A DNA stretch of 64,000 nt from positions 1 to 64,000 of the forward strand of contig NZ_SLWO01000011.1 of assembly GCF_004340665.1 (NCBI RefSeq), in the 5' to 3' direction. Position 1 is the first letter of the stretch. Every line of letters begins with the position of its first letter. Below are positions 8,757-17,471 of the stretch, piece by piece. A program made the translations under genes and the position numbers. The DNA comes from Pedobacter psychrotolerans (GTDB lineage Bacteria; Bacteroidota; Bacteroidia; Sphingobacteriales; Sphingobacteriaceae). The notes below the pieces were generated by a model. It ran no database searches. It was given only the letters and a program-made list of their open reading frames with translations, and was not told where the DNA came from.

Positions 8757-9593
8757 ATGAAACTTCTTCAAATTTTAAAATATTTTATTTTTACCAGCCT
8801 ATTTCCAGTTGTTTCATTTGCAGCAAGTGTAGATACGGTTAACACCTATAGTAAGGTGATGAATAAAGAAATTAAGGCTGTTGTAGTGAAGCCAAACACT
8901 TATTCAGCTTCTAAAAAATACCCTACCTTATATTTGTTGCATGGTGCTGGAGGTAATTATGCCGATTGGGTAAAGCAGACACCAGATCGTGAAACAGTGG
9001 AAAACTTAAGTGATCTATTTTCGATGGTGGTAGTTTGCCCGGATGGAGGCGTAACCAGCTGGTATTTTGATAGTCCGATAGATAAAACTTACCAATATGA
9101 AACCTATGTATCTAATGAGTTAGTGAATTACATTGATCAGCATTACGCCACTATAAAAGATCGATCAGGTCGGGCAATTACTGGTTTAAGCATGGGTGGT
9201 CATGGTGCTTTATACCTGGCTTTTCGCCATCAGGATGTTTTTGGTGCCTGTGGAAGCATGAGTGGTGGCGTAGATCTTCGTCCCTTTCCTGAAAACTGGA
9301 ATATTTCTAAAAGATTAGGCCCTTATAGTGAAAATCCAGATCGTTGGGAGGGCAACAGTGTAGTGAATTTAACACACCTTCTGGTTCCAAATAAACTTGC
9401 TATGATGATTGATTGTGGTGATGGCGATTTTTTTTATAAGGTAAATGTTGCCTTACATGATAAGTTGCTAGATCGAAATATTCCACATGATTTTATTATT
9501 CGTCCAGGTGTACACAATTGGGCTTACTGGGGAAATGCGATTCATTATCAAATGCTTTTCTTCAGTAAGTATTTTGAAAGAAATCATCTGTAA
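8757..9593 (+). CDS. Secreted esterase (esterase D / tributyrin esterase-like)
   Basis: 278 residues with an N-terminal signal peptide (about 1-22, ending near SFAAS). The alpha/beta-hydrolase fold shows LYLLHGAGGNYADW (oxyanion region), the nucleophile elbow GLSMGG with Ser145, Asp in MIDCGDGDFF and His in GVHNWAYW. The nearest family is the S-formylglutathione hydrolase/tributyrin esterase group (PF00756); the signal peptide argues for an exported esterase, perhaps acting on acylated sugars. A TATATTTG -7 element (8730-8737) precedes the ATG by 19 bases. Confidence 0.9.
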   Translation: MKLLQILKYFIFTSLFPVVSFAASVDTVNTYSKVMNKEIKAVVVKPNTYSASKKYPTLYLLHGAGGNYADWVKQTPDRETVENLSDLFSMVVVCPDGGVTSWYFDSPIDKTYQYETYVSNELVNYIDQHYATIKDRSGRAITGLSMGGHGALYLAFRHQDVFGACGSMSGGVDLRPFPENWNISKRLGPYSENPDRWEGNSVVNLTHLLVPNKLAMMIDCGDGDFFYKVNVALHDKLLDRNIPHDFIIRPGVHNWAYWGNAIHYQMLFFSKYFERNHL

Positions 9594-9602
9594 AATGCCC
9601 TT

Positions 9603-9661
9603 AAAAAAGAACGGGCCAAAGGTAAAACTACCCCCGGCCCGTATCTAAATTAACGCTCTCA
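9603..9661 (-). ncRNA. Candidate small RNA or antisense terminator
   Basis: On the minus strand a TTTG (9693-9696), a 20-base spacer and TACTTTCG (9665-9672, one mismatch to TAnnTTTG) would start transcription near 9661. A nested hairpin follows (9611-9617 with 9636-9642, inner GGTA/TACC) and then a run of T (9603-9608). No coding frame lies between. Alternatively the hairpin simply ends the plus-strand esterase gene, although it has no T-run in that direction. Confidence 0.3.
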
Positions 9662-9790
9662 AGACGAAAGTAGAAGTTTTGTGGTTACTTTCCAAACGAA
9701 ATGATAACTTTTAATATTTCTTCATGTTTTCTTCATTTTTTTGAAGGCGCATTTACACGGATTAATTCTATGTTTTTATAAAATAAATAA

Positions 9791-10069
9791 ATGGTAAAGC
9801 CTTTAATTTCAATTGAATACTGTCCGCGTTGTGGCTGGATGCTCAGGTCAGCATACATGGCGCAAGAATTACTTACTACATTTTCCGAACAACTTAAAGG
9901 GGTAACTTTATTGCCAAGCGAAGTGAGTGGAACATTTCAGATTGCTATAAATGATGAGATCATATTTGATCGGAAGGAGGCTGGACGTTTCCCGGAAATT
10001 AAGGAATTGAAAAAGTTGGTTCGGGATAAAATTGATCCGGAAATGAATCTAGGACATACCGATCGGTAA
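9791..10069 (+). CDS. SelT/SelW/SelH (Rdx) family protein
   Basis: 92 residues with a thioredoxin-like fold expected. The redox motif CPRC (Cys11, Cys14) sits at the end of the first strand, with cysteine in the position used by selenocysteine in animal SelW. The following helix (WMLRSAYMAQELLTTFSE) and strand order fit the bacterial Rdx family. Members are small thiol-redox proteins of uncertain partner. It stands 174 bases before a thiol-redox operon, so a shared redox role is possible, but no common promoter is shown. Confidence 0.85.
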   Translation: MVKPLISIEYCPRCGWMLRSAYMAQELLTTFSEQLKGVTLLPSEVSGTFQIAINDEIIFDRKEAGRFPEIKELKKLVRDKIDPEMNLGHTDR

Positions 10070-10193
10070 TTTAATAACAGTAATTTCTACTTCAACATTA
10101 ACTAAAATCTTATGTCAGGATTTCCTGTTCATTCATAAAATGATTCAGTTTACTAAAAACAATGAACTTATTTTAAAGTTATACCTGTGTCAT

Positions 10194-10216
10194 CTCGCTG
10201 CTTTTATTGAAGCGAG
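10194..10216 (+). other. Short stem-loop in the leader of the redox operon
   Basis: CTCGCT (10194-10199) pairs with AGCGAG (10211-10216) across an 11-base loop, ending 27 bases before the ATG at 10244. Its role is unknown; it may affect translation of the reductase. Confidence 0.3.
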
Positions 10217-10243
10217 TTGATCGTTTACGCAAAACAAACAGAT

Positions 10244-11626
10244 ATGAAACATTACGATGCTATCATCATTGGCGCAGGGCAGGCAGGGGTTCCGCTTGCA
10301 AAAAAAATGGCTGAAGCCGGAAAAAAAACAGCGATAATTGAAAAGAGATTGGTAGGTGGTACTTGTATAAATGACGGTTGTACACCAACTAAAGCTATGA
10401 TTGCTTCTGCCAAGGCTGCTTATCAGGCAAGAAAGGCATCAGAACTTGGCATCATCATCAGCGATGTTAATGTTGATTTAAAAAAGGTTAAAAAAAGAGC
10501 CGACAGCATTGTTAAAATGTTTAAAGGAAGCGCTGAAGATGGCATTGAAGAAACCAAAGGCTTAAAATTATACATGGGTGAGGCAAGTTTTGCCAGTGAG
10601 AAGGAAATTGTGGTTAAGGGAAAGGATGGGACGACAGAAACATTGACTGCTGATTTGATCTTCATCAATATCGGTGCGAAAACCATCATCCCTGAAATTG
10701 ATGGAATTGAAGAAATCGACTATCTTACTTCTACCTCAATCCTTGATCTGGAAGAGATTCCGGAACATTTGGTGATTGTTGGTGGCAATTATATCGGACT
10801 GGAATTCGGGCAGATGTTTAGTCGCTTTGGTAGTCAGGTAACCATTTTGGAGCAATCACCTGTTATTTTATCAAAGGAAGATGATGATATATCCAAGGCA
10901 GTAACTGAATTCCTGGCAGCTGAAAAGATTGATATCAATACGGATGTTAAGATTAACCACATTGGATGGAAGGGTGATCGGATTGAAACAACCATTACAT
11001 CAGGTAAAAAAGATAAGAAAATTACCGCAACTCATTTATTAATAGCTGTGGGCAGAGCTCCACAAACCCAACATTTACATCTGGAAAATTGTGGAGTAGA
11101 AACAGACGAACATGGTCACATCCTAGTGAATGATAAACTGGAAACCAATGTTAAAGGGATTTATGCTTTAGGAGATGTTAAAGGTGGACCAGCCTTTACG
11201 CATATTGCTTATAATGATTATACAATCGTTTACCGAAACCTGATTGAAAATACAAATTTATCTACCGCAGACCGACCTGTTCCATATTGTATGTTTACCG
11301 ATCCGCAACTGGCTAGAATTGGGCTTTCTGAACGAGAAGCAAAGGCACAAAAATTGGATTATCAGGTGGCTGTTTTGCCGATGAAAAATGTTGCCAGGGG
11401 TATTGAAACCAATGAAACATCTGGATTGATGAAGGCAATTGTTGATGCAAAAACCGACAAGATTTTAGGCGCAACCATTCTCGCTTCTGAAGGGGGTGAA
11501 ATTATGTCGGTATTGCAGATGGCGATGCAAGGAGGCATTACTTCCGAGCAAATCAGGTATGGGATATTTGCGCATCCAACGTATACCGAATCATTGAATA
11601 ACCTGTTCATGAAGATTCATCAATAA
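10244..11626 (+). CDS. NAD(P)H/FAD disulfide reductase, mercuric-reductase-like
   Basis: About 460 residues of the class I pyridine-nucleotide disulfide oxidoreductase family. FAD motif GAGQAG (10-15), redox-active pair Cys41/Cys46 in GGTCINDGCTPTK, NAD(P)H-binding GGNYIGLEFG, second FAD contact YALGDVKGG, and C-terminal HPTYTE carrying the His-Glu pair of the dimer partner. It lacks both the N-terminal metal-binding domain and the C-terminal Cys-Cys of true MerA, so mercury is unlikely to be its substrate. It ends one base before the ABC ATPase and heads the egt-type operon, suggesting a small disulfide as substrate. The ATG at 10244 gives the proper N-terminus; a TTG nine codons earlier is less likely. 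Confidence 0.9.
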   Translation: MKHYDAIIIGAGQAGVPLAKKMAEAGKKTAIIEKRLVGGTCINDGCTPTKAMIASAKAAYQARKASELGIIISDVNVDLKKVKKRADSIVKMFKGSAEDGIEETKGLKLYMGEASFASEKEIVVKGKDGTTETLTADLIFINIGAKTIIPEIDGIEEIDYLTSTSILDLEEIPEHLVIVGGNYIGLEFGQMFSRFGSQVTILEQSPVILSKEDDDISKAVTEFLAAEKIDINTDVKINHIGWKGDRIETTITSGKKDKKITATHLLIAVGRAPQTQHLHLENCGVETDEHGHILVNDKLETNVKGIYALGDVKGGPAFTHIAYNDYTIVYRNLIENTNLSTADRPVPYCMFTDPQLARIGLSEREAKAQKLDYQVAVLPMKNVARGIETNETSGLMKAIVDAKTDKILGATILASEGGEIMSVLQMAMQGGITSEQIRYGIFAHPTYTESLNNLFMKIHQ

Positions 11627-11627
11627 T

Positions 11628-12587
11628 ATGATTAAGCTGGAAAAGGTTAGCAAATCCTTCCATGACACACTCGCTGTTAAAACGGTTTCATTCGAGGTGA
11701 AAGAAGGTGAAAATCTCATTCTTTTAGGTACCAGTGGCTGTGGCAAAACTACCACGCTAAAAATGATCAATCGTCTGATAACACCAGATGCTGGAGAAGT
11801 GATCATTAACGGGAAAAACATTGCTCAAGAAAATCCTGAACTATTAAGAAGAGGAATAGGTTATGTGATGCAAAATAACGGCTTATTTCCTCATTATACC
11901 GTTGGGGAAAACATAGCGATTGTTCCACAACTGCTTAAATGGGATCAAAAGAAAACCTTCGACAGAACAAAAGAACTCATGGCAAAACTTCATCTTCCAG
12001 ATGAATATATCAATATGTTTCCGCATGAACTTAGTGGTGGGCAACAACAGCGCGTGGGTTTAGCGAGGGCTTTGGTAGCCGATCCCGCAGTTTTGCTGAT
12101 GGATGAACCTTTTGGTGCTTTGGATAATGTGACGAGGGCCAGTATCCGAAAAGAATTTAAGGGGCTTGAAGAATTAAAGCGTAAGACCATTGTAATGGTA
12201 ACACACGATATTCAGGAAGCATTTGAACTTGCAGATCGCATTTGTTTAATGGATAAAGGTGAAATCATCCAAATCGGAACTACAAAGGAATTACTGTATC
12301 AACCATCAAGTGATTTTGTGATCAAATTTATGGAAAGTGAACGCCTCTCACTTGAGTTTCGGGTAACTACACTTTATGATTTATGGCATGATTTACCAGA
12401 AAAAAATTCATCAAATGCCATACTGGTTAGTTCGGATCTCAGTGTATGGGATGCGCTAAATTGTTTTCGCTCAGGTGTTCAGGAAATTGCTTTTTCTAAA
12501 GATGAAACGGCAGAAGGAAGATCAATTGATATAAATGATTTAACCTTAGCTTTTAATCGTTATCAAATACGATATCAACATGAATGA
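11628..12587 (+). CDS. ABC transporter ATPase, EgtV/OpuCA-like
   Basis: 319 residues. Walker A GTSGCGKTT, Q-loop MQNNG, signature LSGGQQQR, Walker B LLMDEPFGALD and switch His in VTHD are all present. It is of the glycine-betaine/proline (OpuCA) type with a short C-terminal accessory region (about 240-319). The gene lies between the reductase (1-base gap) and the permease fusion (8-base overlap), so all are co-translated. In Streptococcus and Helicobacter a transporter of exactly this family (EgtUV) imports ergothioneine, and here the downstream genes make that compound. I infer an ergothioneine or related betaine importer. Confidence 0.9.
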   Translation: MIKLEKVSKSFHDTLAVKTVSFEVKEGENLILLGTSGCGKTTTLKMINRLITPDAGEVIINGKNIAQENPELLRRGIGYVMQNNGLFPHYTVGENIAIVPQLLKWDQKKTFDRTKELMAKLHLPDEYINMFPHELSGGQQQRVGLARALVADPAVLLMDEPFGALDNVTRASIRKEFKGLEELKRKTIVMVTHDIQEAFELADRICLMDKGEIIQIGTTKELLYQPSSDFVIKFMESERLSLEFRVTTLYDLWHDLPEKNSSNAILVSSDLSVWDALNCFRSGVQEIAFSKDETAEGRSIDINDLTLAFNRYQIRYQHE

Positions 12588-14151
12588 GCCGCAGCAAAAT
12601 TTATGGCAATTCATGTCAGGGGAGTCTGATAAATTGCTAAATCAAACCTTTCAGCATTTAGGTTTAACATTCATTTCCCTTTTTCTTGCCGTGGCGGTCG
12701 GTTTACCATTGGGCATATTCATTGCCAGGAAACGAAAGCTTTCTGGTTCTGTTTTGGCTGTGGCTGGGGTTTTACAAACCATTCCGAGCATTGCATTATT
12801 AGGGTTTATGATCCCGATACTAGGGATTGGTGCTAAACCAGCCATCGTAGCTTTATTGATTTACGCTTTGTTGCCAATTATCAGAAACACTTACACTGGC
12901 ATAGTAGGAATAAGTGCAGAAGTTAAAGAAGCTGCAATAGCCATGGGAATGAGTAAAATGCAGGTTTTGTTTAAAGTAGAGCTTCCTTTAGCCATGCCAG
13001 TTATTTTGGCGGGTGTTCGTACGGCAACAGTAATTAACGTCGGCGTGGCCACACTGGCATCTTATATCGCTGCCGGAGGTTTAGGCGAATTTATTTTCGG
13101 TGGAATCTCGCTCAATAACACCAATATGATTTTGGCGGGTGCTATTCCGGCTGCATTACTGGCCATTATTCTTGATGCTATCCTCGCTGCTATTCAAAAA
13201 ATGAATGTCAAAAAGTTCAGGAAGATGCTGTACATTTTTCCGATAATATTTCTCGTATTGGGTGGTTTTTACTTGCTCCCTAAAGCCTATGGCAGTTCGT
13301 TAACAGCTGGGTTTACGCCAGAGTTTATGGGCAGACAGGATGGTGACTTAGGGCTAAAATCAGTATACGGCCTAAAAATTCATACGATTGTGATCAGTGA
13401 TGCGGTGATGTATCAGGCTGCATATGAAAAAGAACTCGATATTATTAGCGGATATTCTACAGATGGCCGTTTAAAAGCTTTTAAGCTTACGATTTTAAAA
13501 GATGATAAAGGAATCTTTCCACCATATTACGCTGCCCCAATTGTAAGGCAGGCATCTTTAAAGCAATTTCCTGAGTTAGAAGGTGTATTGAATCTATTAT
13601 CTGGAAAAATCACCGACTCCATTATGACAGAGTTGAATTACCGAACAGATTACCTACACCAAACGCCTGAACGGGTGGCCAAAGACTTTTTAATTGGATG
13701 TGGCTTGTATAAAAGTGCAAGAGGTGGCAAAAAAGGTGTGATCAGAATTGGCTCCAAAATTTTTGGCGAGCAATACATACTGGCAGAAATGTACCGGATG
13801 CTTATTCAGGGAAATACAGACTATGAAGTGGCGACTAAAACTGGATTAGGTGGTACTAAAATATGTTTCGACGCTTTGATGAACGACCAGATCGATTTTT
13901 ATCCTGAATATACGGGTACTGGTTTACTTGTTCTGCTAAAACCTGATCCGAGGGTTTCCAAAAAAATGGCTCATGATCGAGATAGCACTTATCAGTACGT
14001 GAGCAGGCAATTCTCGCAAAAATTTAATATTAAATGGCTTAAACCAATAGGTTTTAATAATTCGTACGCATTAATGATGCGGCAAAAACAATCAAAAGAT
14101 CTTGATGTTTATAGTATAACAACATTACAAAAATATCTAGATAAAAATTAA
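12580..14151 (+). CDS. ABC permease fused to a rearranged betaine-type binding domain, EgtU-like
   Basis: 523 residues. A BPD permease domain (about 10-210, with the EAA-like loop KEAAIAMGMSKMQVLF) is followed by a tethering helix (about 213-231) and an OpuAC/ProX-type binding domain facing outward. In canonical proteins the binding domain begins with the IRIGSK strand and ends with the FFPPY and ELNY segments. Here the order is reversed: TPEFMGR (246-252), STDGR (293-297), GIFPPYYAAP (311-320) and ELNY come first, and IRIGSK (388-393), YPEYTGTG (441-448) and GFNNSYAL (491-498) last. This is a circular permutation. It overlaps the ATPase by 8 bases and egtB by 1. Ergothioneine import is inferred from context. 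Confidence 0.9.
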   Translation: MNEPQQNLWQFMSGESDKLLNQTFQHLGLTFISLFLAVAVGLPLGIFIARKRKLSGSVLAVAGVLQTIPSIALLGFMIPILGIGAKPAIVALLIYALLPIIRNTYTGIVGISAEVKEAAIAMGMSKMQVLFKVELPLAMPVILAGVRTATVINVGVATLASYIAAGGLGEFIFGGISLNNTNMILAGAIPAALLAIILDAILAAIQKMNVKKFRKMLYIFPIIFLVLGGFYLLPKAYGSSLTAGFTPEFMGRQDGDLGLKSVYGLKIHTIVISDAVMYQAAYEKELDIISGYSTDGRLKAFKLTILKDDKGIFPPYYAAPIVRQASLKQFPELEGVLNLLSGKITDSIMTELNYRTDYLHQTPERVAKDFLIGCGLYKSARGGKKGVIRIGSKIFGEQYILAEMYRMLIQGNTDYEVATKTGLGGTKICFDALMNDQIDFYPEYTGTGLLVLLKPDPRVSKKMAHDRDSTYQYVSRQFSQKFNIKWLKPIGFNNSYALMMRQKQSKDLDVYSITTLQKYLDKN

Positions 14152-15299
14152 TGAGCTTAGTTGATCAATTCCTGACCATCAGGAAGTATACTGAATCGAT
14201 TTGCGAGCCGCTGCAAACGGAAGATTATGTGGTTCAGCCTATTGAGGATGTAAGTCCACCTAAATGGCATCTCGGCCATACCACCTGGTTTTTCGAAACC
14301 TTTATCTTAAAACCGCATGGAGTAAATTATCAGGAATATAATCCGGATTATAATTTTGTATTCAACAGCTATTATGAAACAGTGGGAGCAAGGGTTATTC
14401 GTACAGATCGCGGTAATTTAAGCCGTCCGAGTGTGAATGAGATTTATCAATACCGACATTATGTAGATGAGGCCATGAGCAGTCTGCTTAGTGAAACAAT
14501 TACTGATGAAGTGATGGAACTTCTGATTCTCGGATTTAATCACGAGCAGCAGCATCAGGAACTTTTACTTACGGATATTAAATATATTTTAGGTAACAAT
14601 CCGCTTTTTCCAGTGTATTCCAGTGATTGGATAGAGCATGAAGAAATCCAAATACAGCCAGATAGAATAGCCGTAGCCGAAGGGGTATATGAAATTGGTT
14701 ATGCCGGAAGTGATTTTTGTTTTGACAATGAATTAAACCGCCATAAAGTTTATCTAAATGATTTCGAAATTAATGCTACTCTAGAAACCAATGGCACTTA
14801 TCTGGATTTTATAAAGGCAGGTGGCTATAGTGATTTTAATTATTGGCATGCTGAAGGCTGGGATTGGGTAAAGAAAAATGGTATTAAAGCACCAATGTAT
14901 TGGCATGACATAGATGGCGCCTGGTTTAATTATACTTATGCCGGTTTATTGCCTTTAAATATGCTGCATCCGGTAACGCACATTAGCTATTACGAAGCAT
15001 ATGCCTTTGCCAGTTGGAAAGGCATGCGGTTGCCTACTGAATTTGAATGGGAAGTTGCTGCAAAGCAATTTGGCTGGGGTAAAAGATGGGAATGGACCGA
15101 AAGTGCATACTTACCCTATCCTGGATTTAGCAAAGCACCCGGTGCTATTGGCGAATACAATGGCAAGTTTATGGTGAATCAAAAAGTACTTCGTGGTGCA
15201 TCTGTAGCCACACCAAAAGATCATGGACGCATCACCTACAGGAATTTTTTTCATCCGCACTTAAGATGGCAGTTTACAGGGATTCGATTAGCAAAATAA
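14151..15299 (+). CDS. egtB: Ergothioneine biosynthesis sulfoxide synthase EgtB
   Basis: 382 residues. A DinB-like N-terminal domain carries the three iron-binding histidines: His43 in WHLGHTTW and His131/His135 in HEQQHQE. A C-terminal formylglycine-generating-enzyme-like (sulfatase-modifying) domain ends with VLRGASVATP and TYRNFFHPHLRWQFTGIRLA. EgtB uses O2 and iron to join a thiol to hercynine, giving a sulfoxide. No egtA or egtC is seen nearby, so the thiol donor may be cysteine itself rather than gamma-glutamylcysteine; this is inference. The start overlaps the transporter stop by one base (TAATG), indicating translational coupling. Confidence 0.93.
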   Translation: MSLVDQFLTIRKYTESICEPLQTEDYVVQPIEDVSPPKWHLGHTTWFFETFILKPHGVNYQEYNPDYNFVFNSYYETVGARVIRTDRGNLSRPSVNEIYQYRHYVDEAMSSLLSETITDEVMELLILGFNHEQQHQELLLTDIKYILGNNPLFPVYSSDWIEHEEIQIQPDRIAVAEGVYEIGYAGSDFCFDNELNRHKVYLNDFEINATLETNGTYLDFIKAGGYSDFNYWHAEGWDWVKKNGIKAPMYWHDIDGAWFNYTYAGLLPLNMLHPVTHISYYEAYAFASWKGMRLPTEFEWEVAAKQFGWGKRWEWTESAYLPYPGFSKAPGAIGEYNGKFMVNQKVLRGASVATPKDHGRITYRNFFHPHLRWQFTGIRLAK

Positions 15300-15306
15300 A
15301 ATTTAC

Positions 15307-16281
15307 ATGAGTACGATTATTTCAAAACAAAATATCCCTGTGGGGTCAACCTTTTTAAATGATGTTCTAGCAGGTTTAACGGCTGAACGTAAGTCATTAA
15401 GCTCTAAATATTTTTATGATGAAATTGGAGATCATATCTTTCAACAAATCATGGAGATGGAAGATTATTACCTGACCAATGCCGAAATGGAAATTCTGCA
15501 ACATCAAACAGAACAAATTGCTGATGTTATTGCTGCTGATCCCAGTGCTTTTGACCTGATTGAATTGGGTGCCGGAGACGCTACTAAATCGGTTCATTTG
15601 TTGCAGTCATTAATTAATCGCCAGCTTGAATTTACTTATTTACCCATTGATATATCCAGGCATGTTATTGAAGACCTGGAAGAAAATCTTCCTAAGAAGC
15701 TTCCTACTTTAAAGGTTGAAGGTTTAAATGGCGATTATTTTGCTATGGTAAAAAAGGCAAAAACACTATCCAGCCGTCGTAAAGTGCTTTTGTTTATGGG
15801 TGCGAATATCGGAAACATGAATGTAGCCGAAGCTGAAGAATTCTGTAAGGCATTGAGAAATGAGTTATCTGCAGAAGATTTGTTAATTATTGGGTTCGAT
15901 TTAAAGAAAAACCCACGTCAGATTTTGGCTGCCTATGACGATGCTGCTGGTATAACAAAATCATTTAATCTGAATTTATTAAGCCGGATTAACCGCGAAC
16001 TTGGCGGTGATTTTGACATCAGTAAATTTGATCATTATGCCAGCTATGATCCAGAATCAGGGGCCTGCAAAAGTTACCTGATCAGTTTAAGTGATCAATT
16101 GGTTAATATTGGAGACGAAACCATTCGTTTCCACGCAAATGAACACATCTACATGGAAATTTCTCAGAAATATTCGTTACCTGAAGTAAGCGAAATAGCT
16201 GCCTCAAGTGGATTTATACCAGTGGCTCATTTTTTCGATCAACATCAATATTTTGTAGATGCCATTTGGAAAGTAAATTAA
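15307..16281 (+). CDS. egtD: L-histidine N-alpha-methyltransferase EgtD
   Basis: 324 residues. EgtD trimethylates histidine to hercynine with S-adenosylmethionine, the first step of ergothioneine synthesis. The SAM motif LIELGAGDATKS, LLFMGANIGN and LIIGFDLKKN, and the C-terminal AxHIYMEISQKYS region, fit the Methyltransf_33 family. It lies seven bases after egtB and is the last gene of the operon. A small stem-loop follows between it and the convergent PLP enzyme. Confidence 0.93.
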   Translation: MSTIISKQNIPVGSTFLNDVLAGLTAERKSLSSKYFYDEIGDHIFQQIMEMEDYYLTNAEMEILQHQTEQIADVIAADPSAFDLIELGAGDATKSVHLLQSLINRQLEFTYLPIDISRHVIEDLEENLPKKLPTLKVEGLNGDYFAMVKKAKTLSSRRKVLLFMGANIGNMNVAEAEEFCKALRNELSAEDLLIIGFDLKKNPRQILAAYDDAAGITKSFNLNLLSRINRELGGDFDISKFDHYASYDPESGACKSYLISLSDQLVNIGDETIRFHANEHIYMEISQKYSLPEVSEIAASSGFIPVAHFFDQHQYFVDAIWKVN

Positions 16282-16283
16282 TA

Positions 16284-16300
16284 AATGGCTTTTAGCCATC
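16284..16300. terminator. Short hairpin between converging genes
   Basis: ATGGCT and AGCCAT form a 6-bp stem with a TTT loop, in the 21-base gap between egtD and the minus-strand PLP enzyme gene. It is a weak terminator candidate for either direction. Confidence 0.4.
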
Positions 16301-16302
16301 AT

Positions 16303-17391
16303 TTAAATTTTCTTCCCATCCAAAACAGCTAACAATTTTTGTAAGTCTTCTTCTGTATTGTAAAAGTGGAATGAAATCCGGGTTCCCGTACCTCTTGGCG
16401 AACACAAAATTTTAGCTTCGGCAAGTTGATCAACCATATGCTGATTCAACGGTAAACTCATTATCGTAGATTCATATTTTTGTTTAGCTAGATAATCTGG
16501 TATAAGTCCACGGTGATGAAGTTGAGTCCTGGCTAGCTGACTGAGGGCCTGTGTAGTCTGCTCAATGGTGGAAATGCCAACATTTCGGATCATATTTAAA
16601 CTTTCATTTAAAGATCCAAAATTCAGGGTATCCAGGTGACCTGGTTCAAAACAAAAGGCTAAAGGTTTTTTACCTTTAACAAAAGGGGCAGAAGGAAGCT
16701 GGGCCAGTTTTCTATCTTCATAAAGATGATTTTTCAATTGATCTGATAATAGAATGAAGCCATTTCCGTAGCCTGCCAGTAACCATTTATAGCCACTGGT
16801 ACACAGGGCGTCTAACCCTGAATCTTCAAAACTAAAATCTGTGGTGCCACAAAACTGCGTGCCGTCTGCAATCAGCAGTAAATCCGGGTATGTTTGTTTA
16901 AGTTTTTTAATGAATTCTGGATTCATCCGATATCCACTGATGTATTGCACGATGCTAAAAGCAAAAACCGTTGGCTTATTCTTTTCTATTGCTGCCAGAA
17001 TATTATCTTCCAGGTTTTCATCTATATCTACGTAACTATGTTTAAAGCCGCGGCTGGTTATCGGGTATGCCACTGACGGATATTCATCGTTAAGCAAAAG
17101 AAAGTGTTCGGTTTTCGGCAACCCATCAAGTAGGGTATTAAAACCAAGTGAAAAATTTTGTGTAAGAAAAACATTTGATACTTCAGCTTTGAAAAAGTCT
17201 GCAATGTTGGTTCTTAAGGTTTCTAAAAGAGGCGAATGTGCCATTTTGAATTCACTACCACCTTCTACAAACTGCTGATCGTGTGCTGTTCTCCATTTCG
17301 CCAACTCTGTTGATAAGATGCCGGAATTAGCGGTGTTTAGATAAGTATACTTTGAAAGGATCGGAAAGGAAGAGGATAGGTTCATGTTCAA
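16303..17391 (-). CDS. Class V aminotransferase-fold PLP enzyme, possible EgtE
   Basis: 362 residues. The fold-type I, class V layout is clear: the PLP-Asp region LLIADGTQFCGT and the Schiff-base Lys in CTSGYKWLLAGYGNGF. Relatives include isopenicillin-N epimerase-like proteins, cysteine desulfurases and C-S lyases. EgtE, the lyase that releases ergothioneine from the EgtB product, is a class V PLP enzyme, and this gene lies 21 bases from egtD on the opposite strand. The role as EgtE is therefore plausible but rests on position only; another desulfurase or aminotransferase is possible. Confidence 0.8.
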   Translation of the reverse strand: MNMNLSSSFPILSKYTYLNTANSGILSTELAKWRTAHDQQFVEGGSEFKMAHSPLLETLRTNIADFFKAEVSNVFLTQNFSLGFNTLLDGLPKTEHFLLLNDEYPSVAYPITSRGFKHSYVDIDENLEDNILAAIEKNKPTVFAFSIVQYISGYRMNPEFIKKLKQTYPDLLLIADGTQFCGTTDFSFEDSGLDALCTSGYKWLLAGYGNGFILLSDQLKNHLYEDRKLAQLPSAPFVKGKKPLAFCFEPGHLDTLNFGSLNESLNMIRNVGISTIEQTTQALSQLARTQLHHRGLIPDYLAKQKYESTIMSLPLNQHMVDQLAEAKILCSPRGTGTRISFHFYNTEEDLQKLLAVLDGKKI

Positions 17392-17471
17392 AAATAATAG
17401 AAATATTTAGTTTATAAACATGCCTGCAATTTCTTTTTTCTTAAACCATATCATGAATGACGTAAAAATAA

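Noticed and set aside
10244..11626. Mercuric reductase (merA)
   Set aside because: No N-terminal metal-binding domain, no C-terminal Cys-Cys, and no other mer genes nearby; only the general reductase fold is supported.
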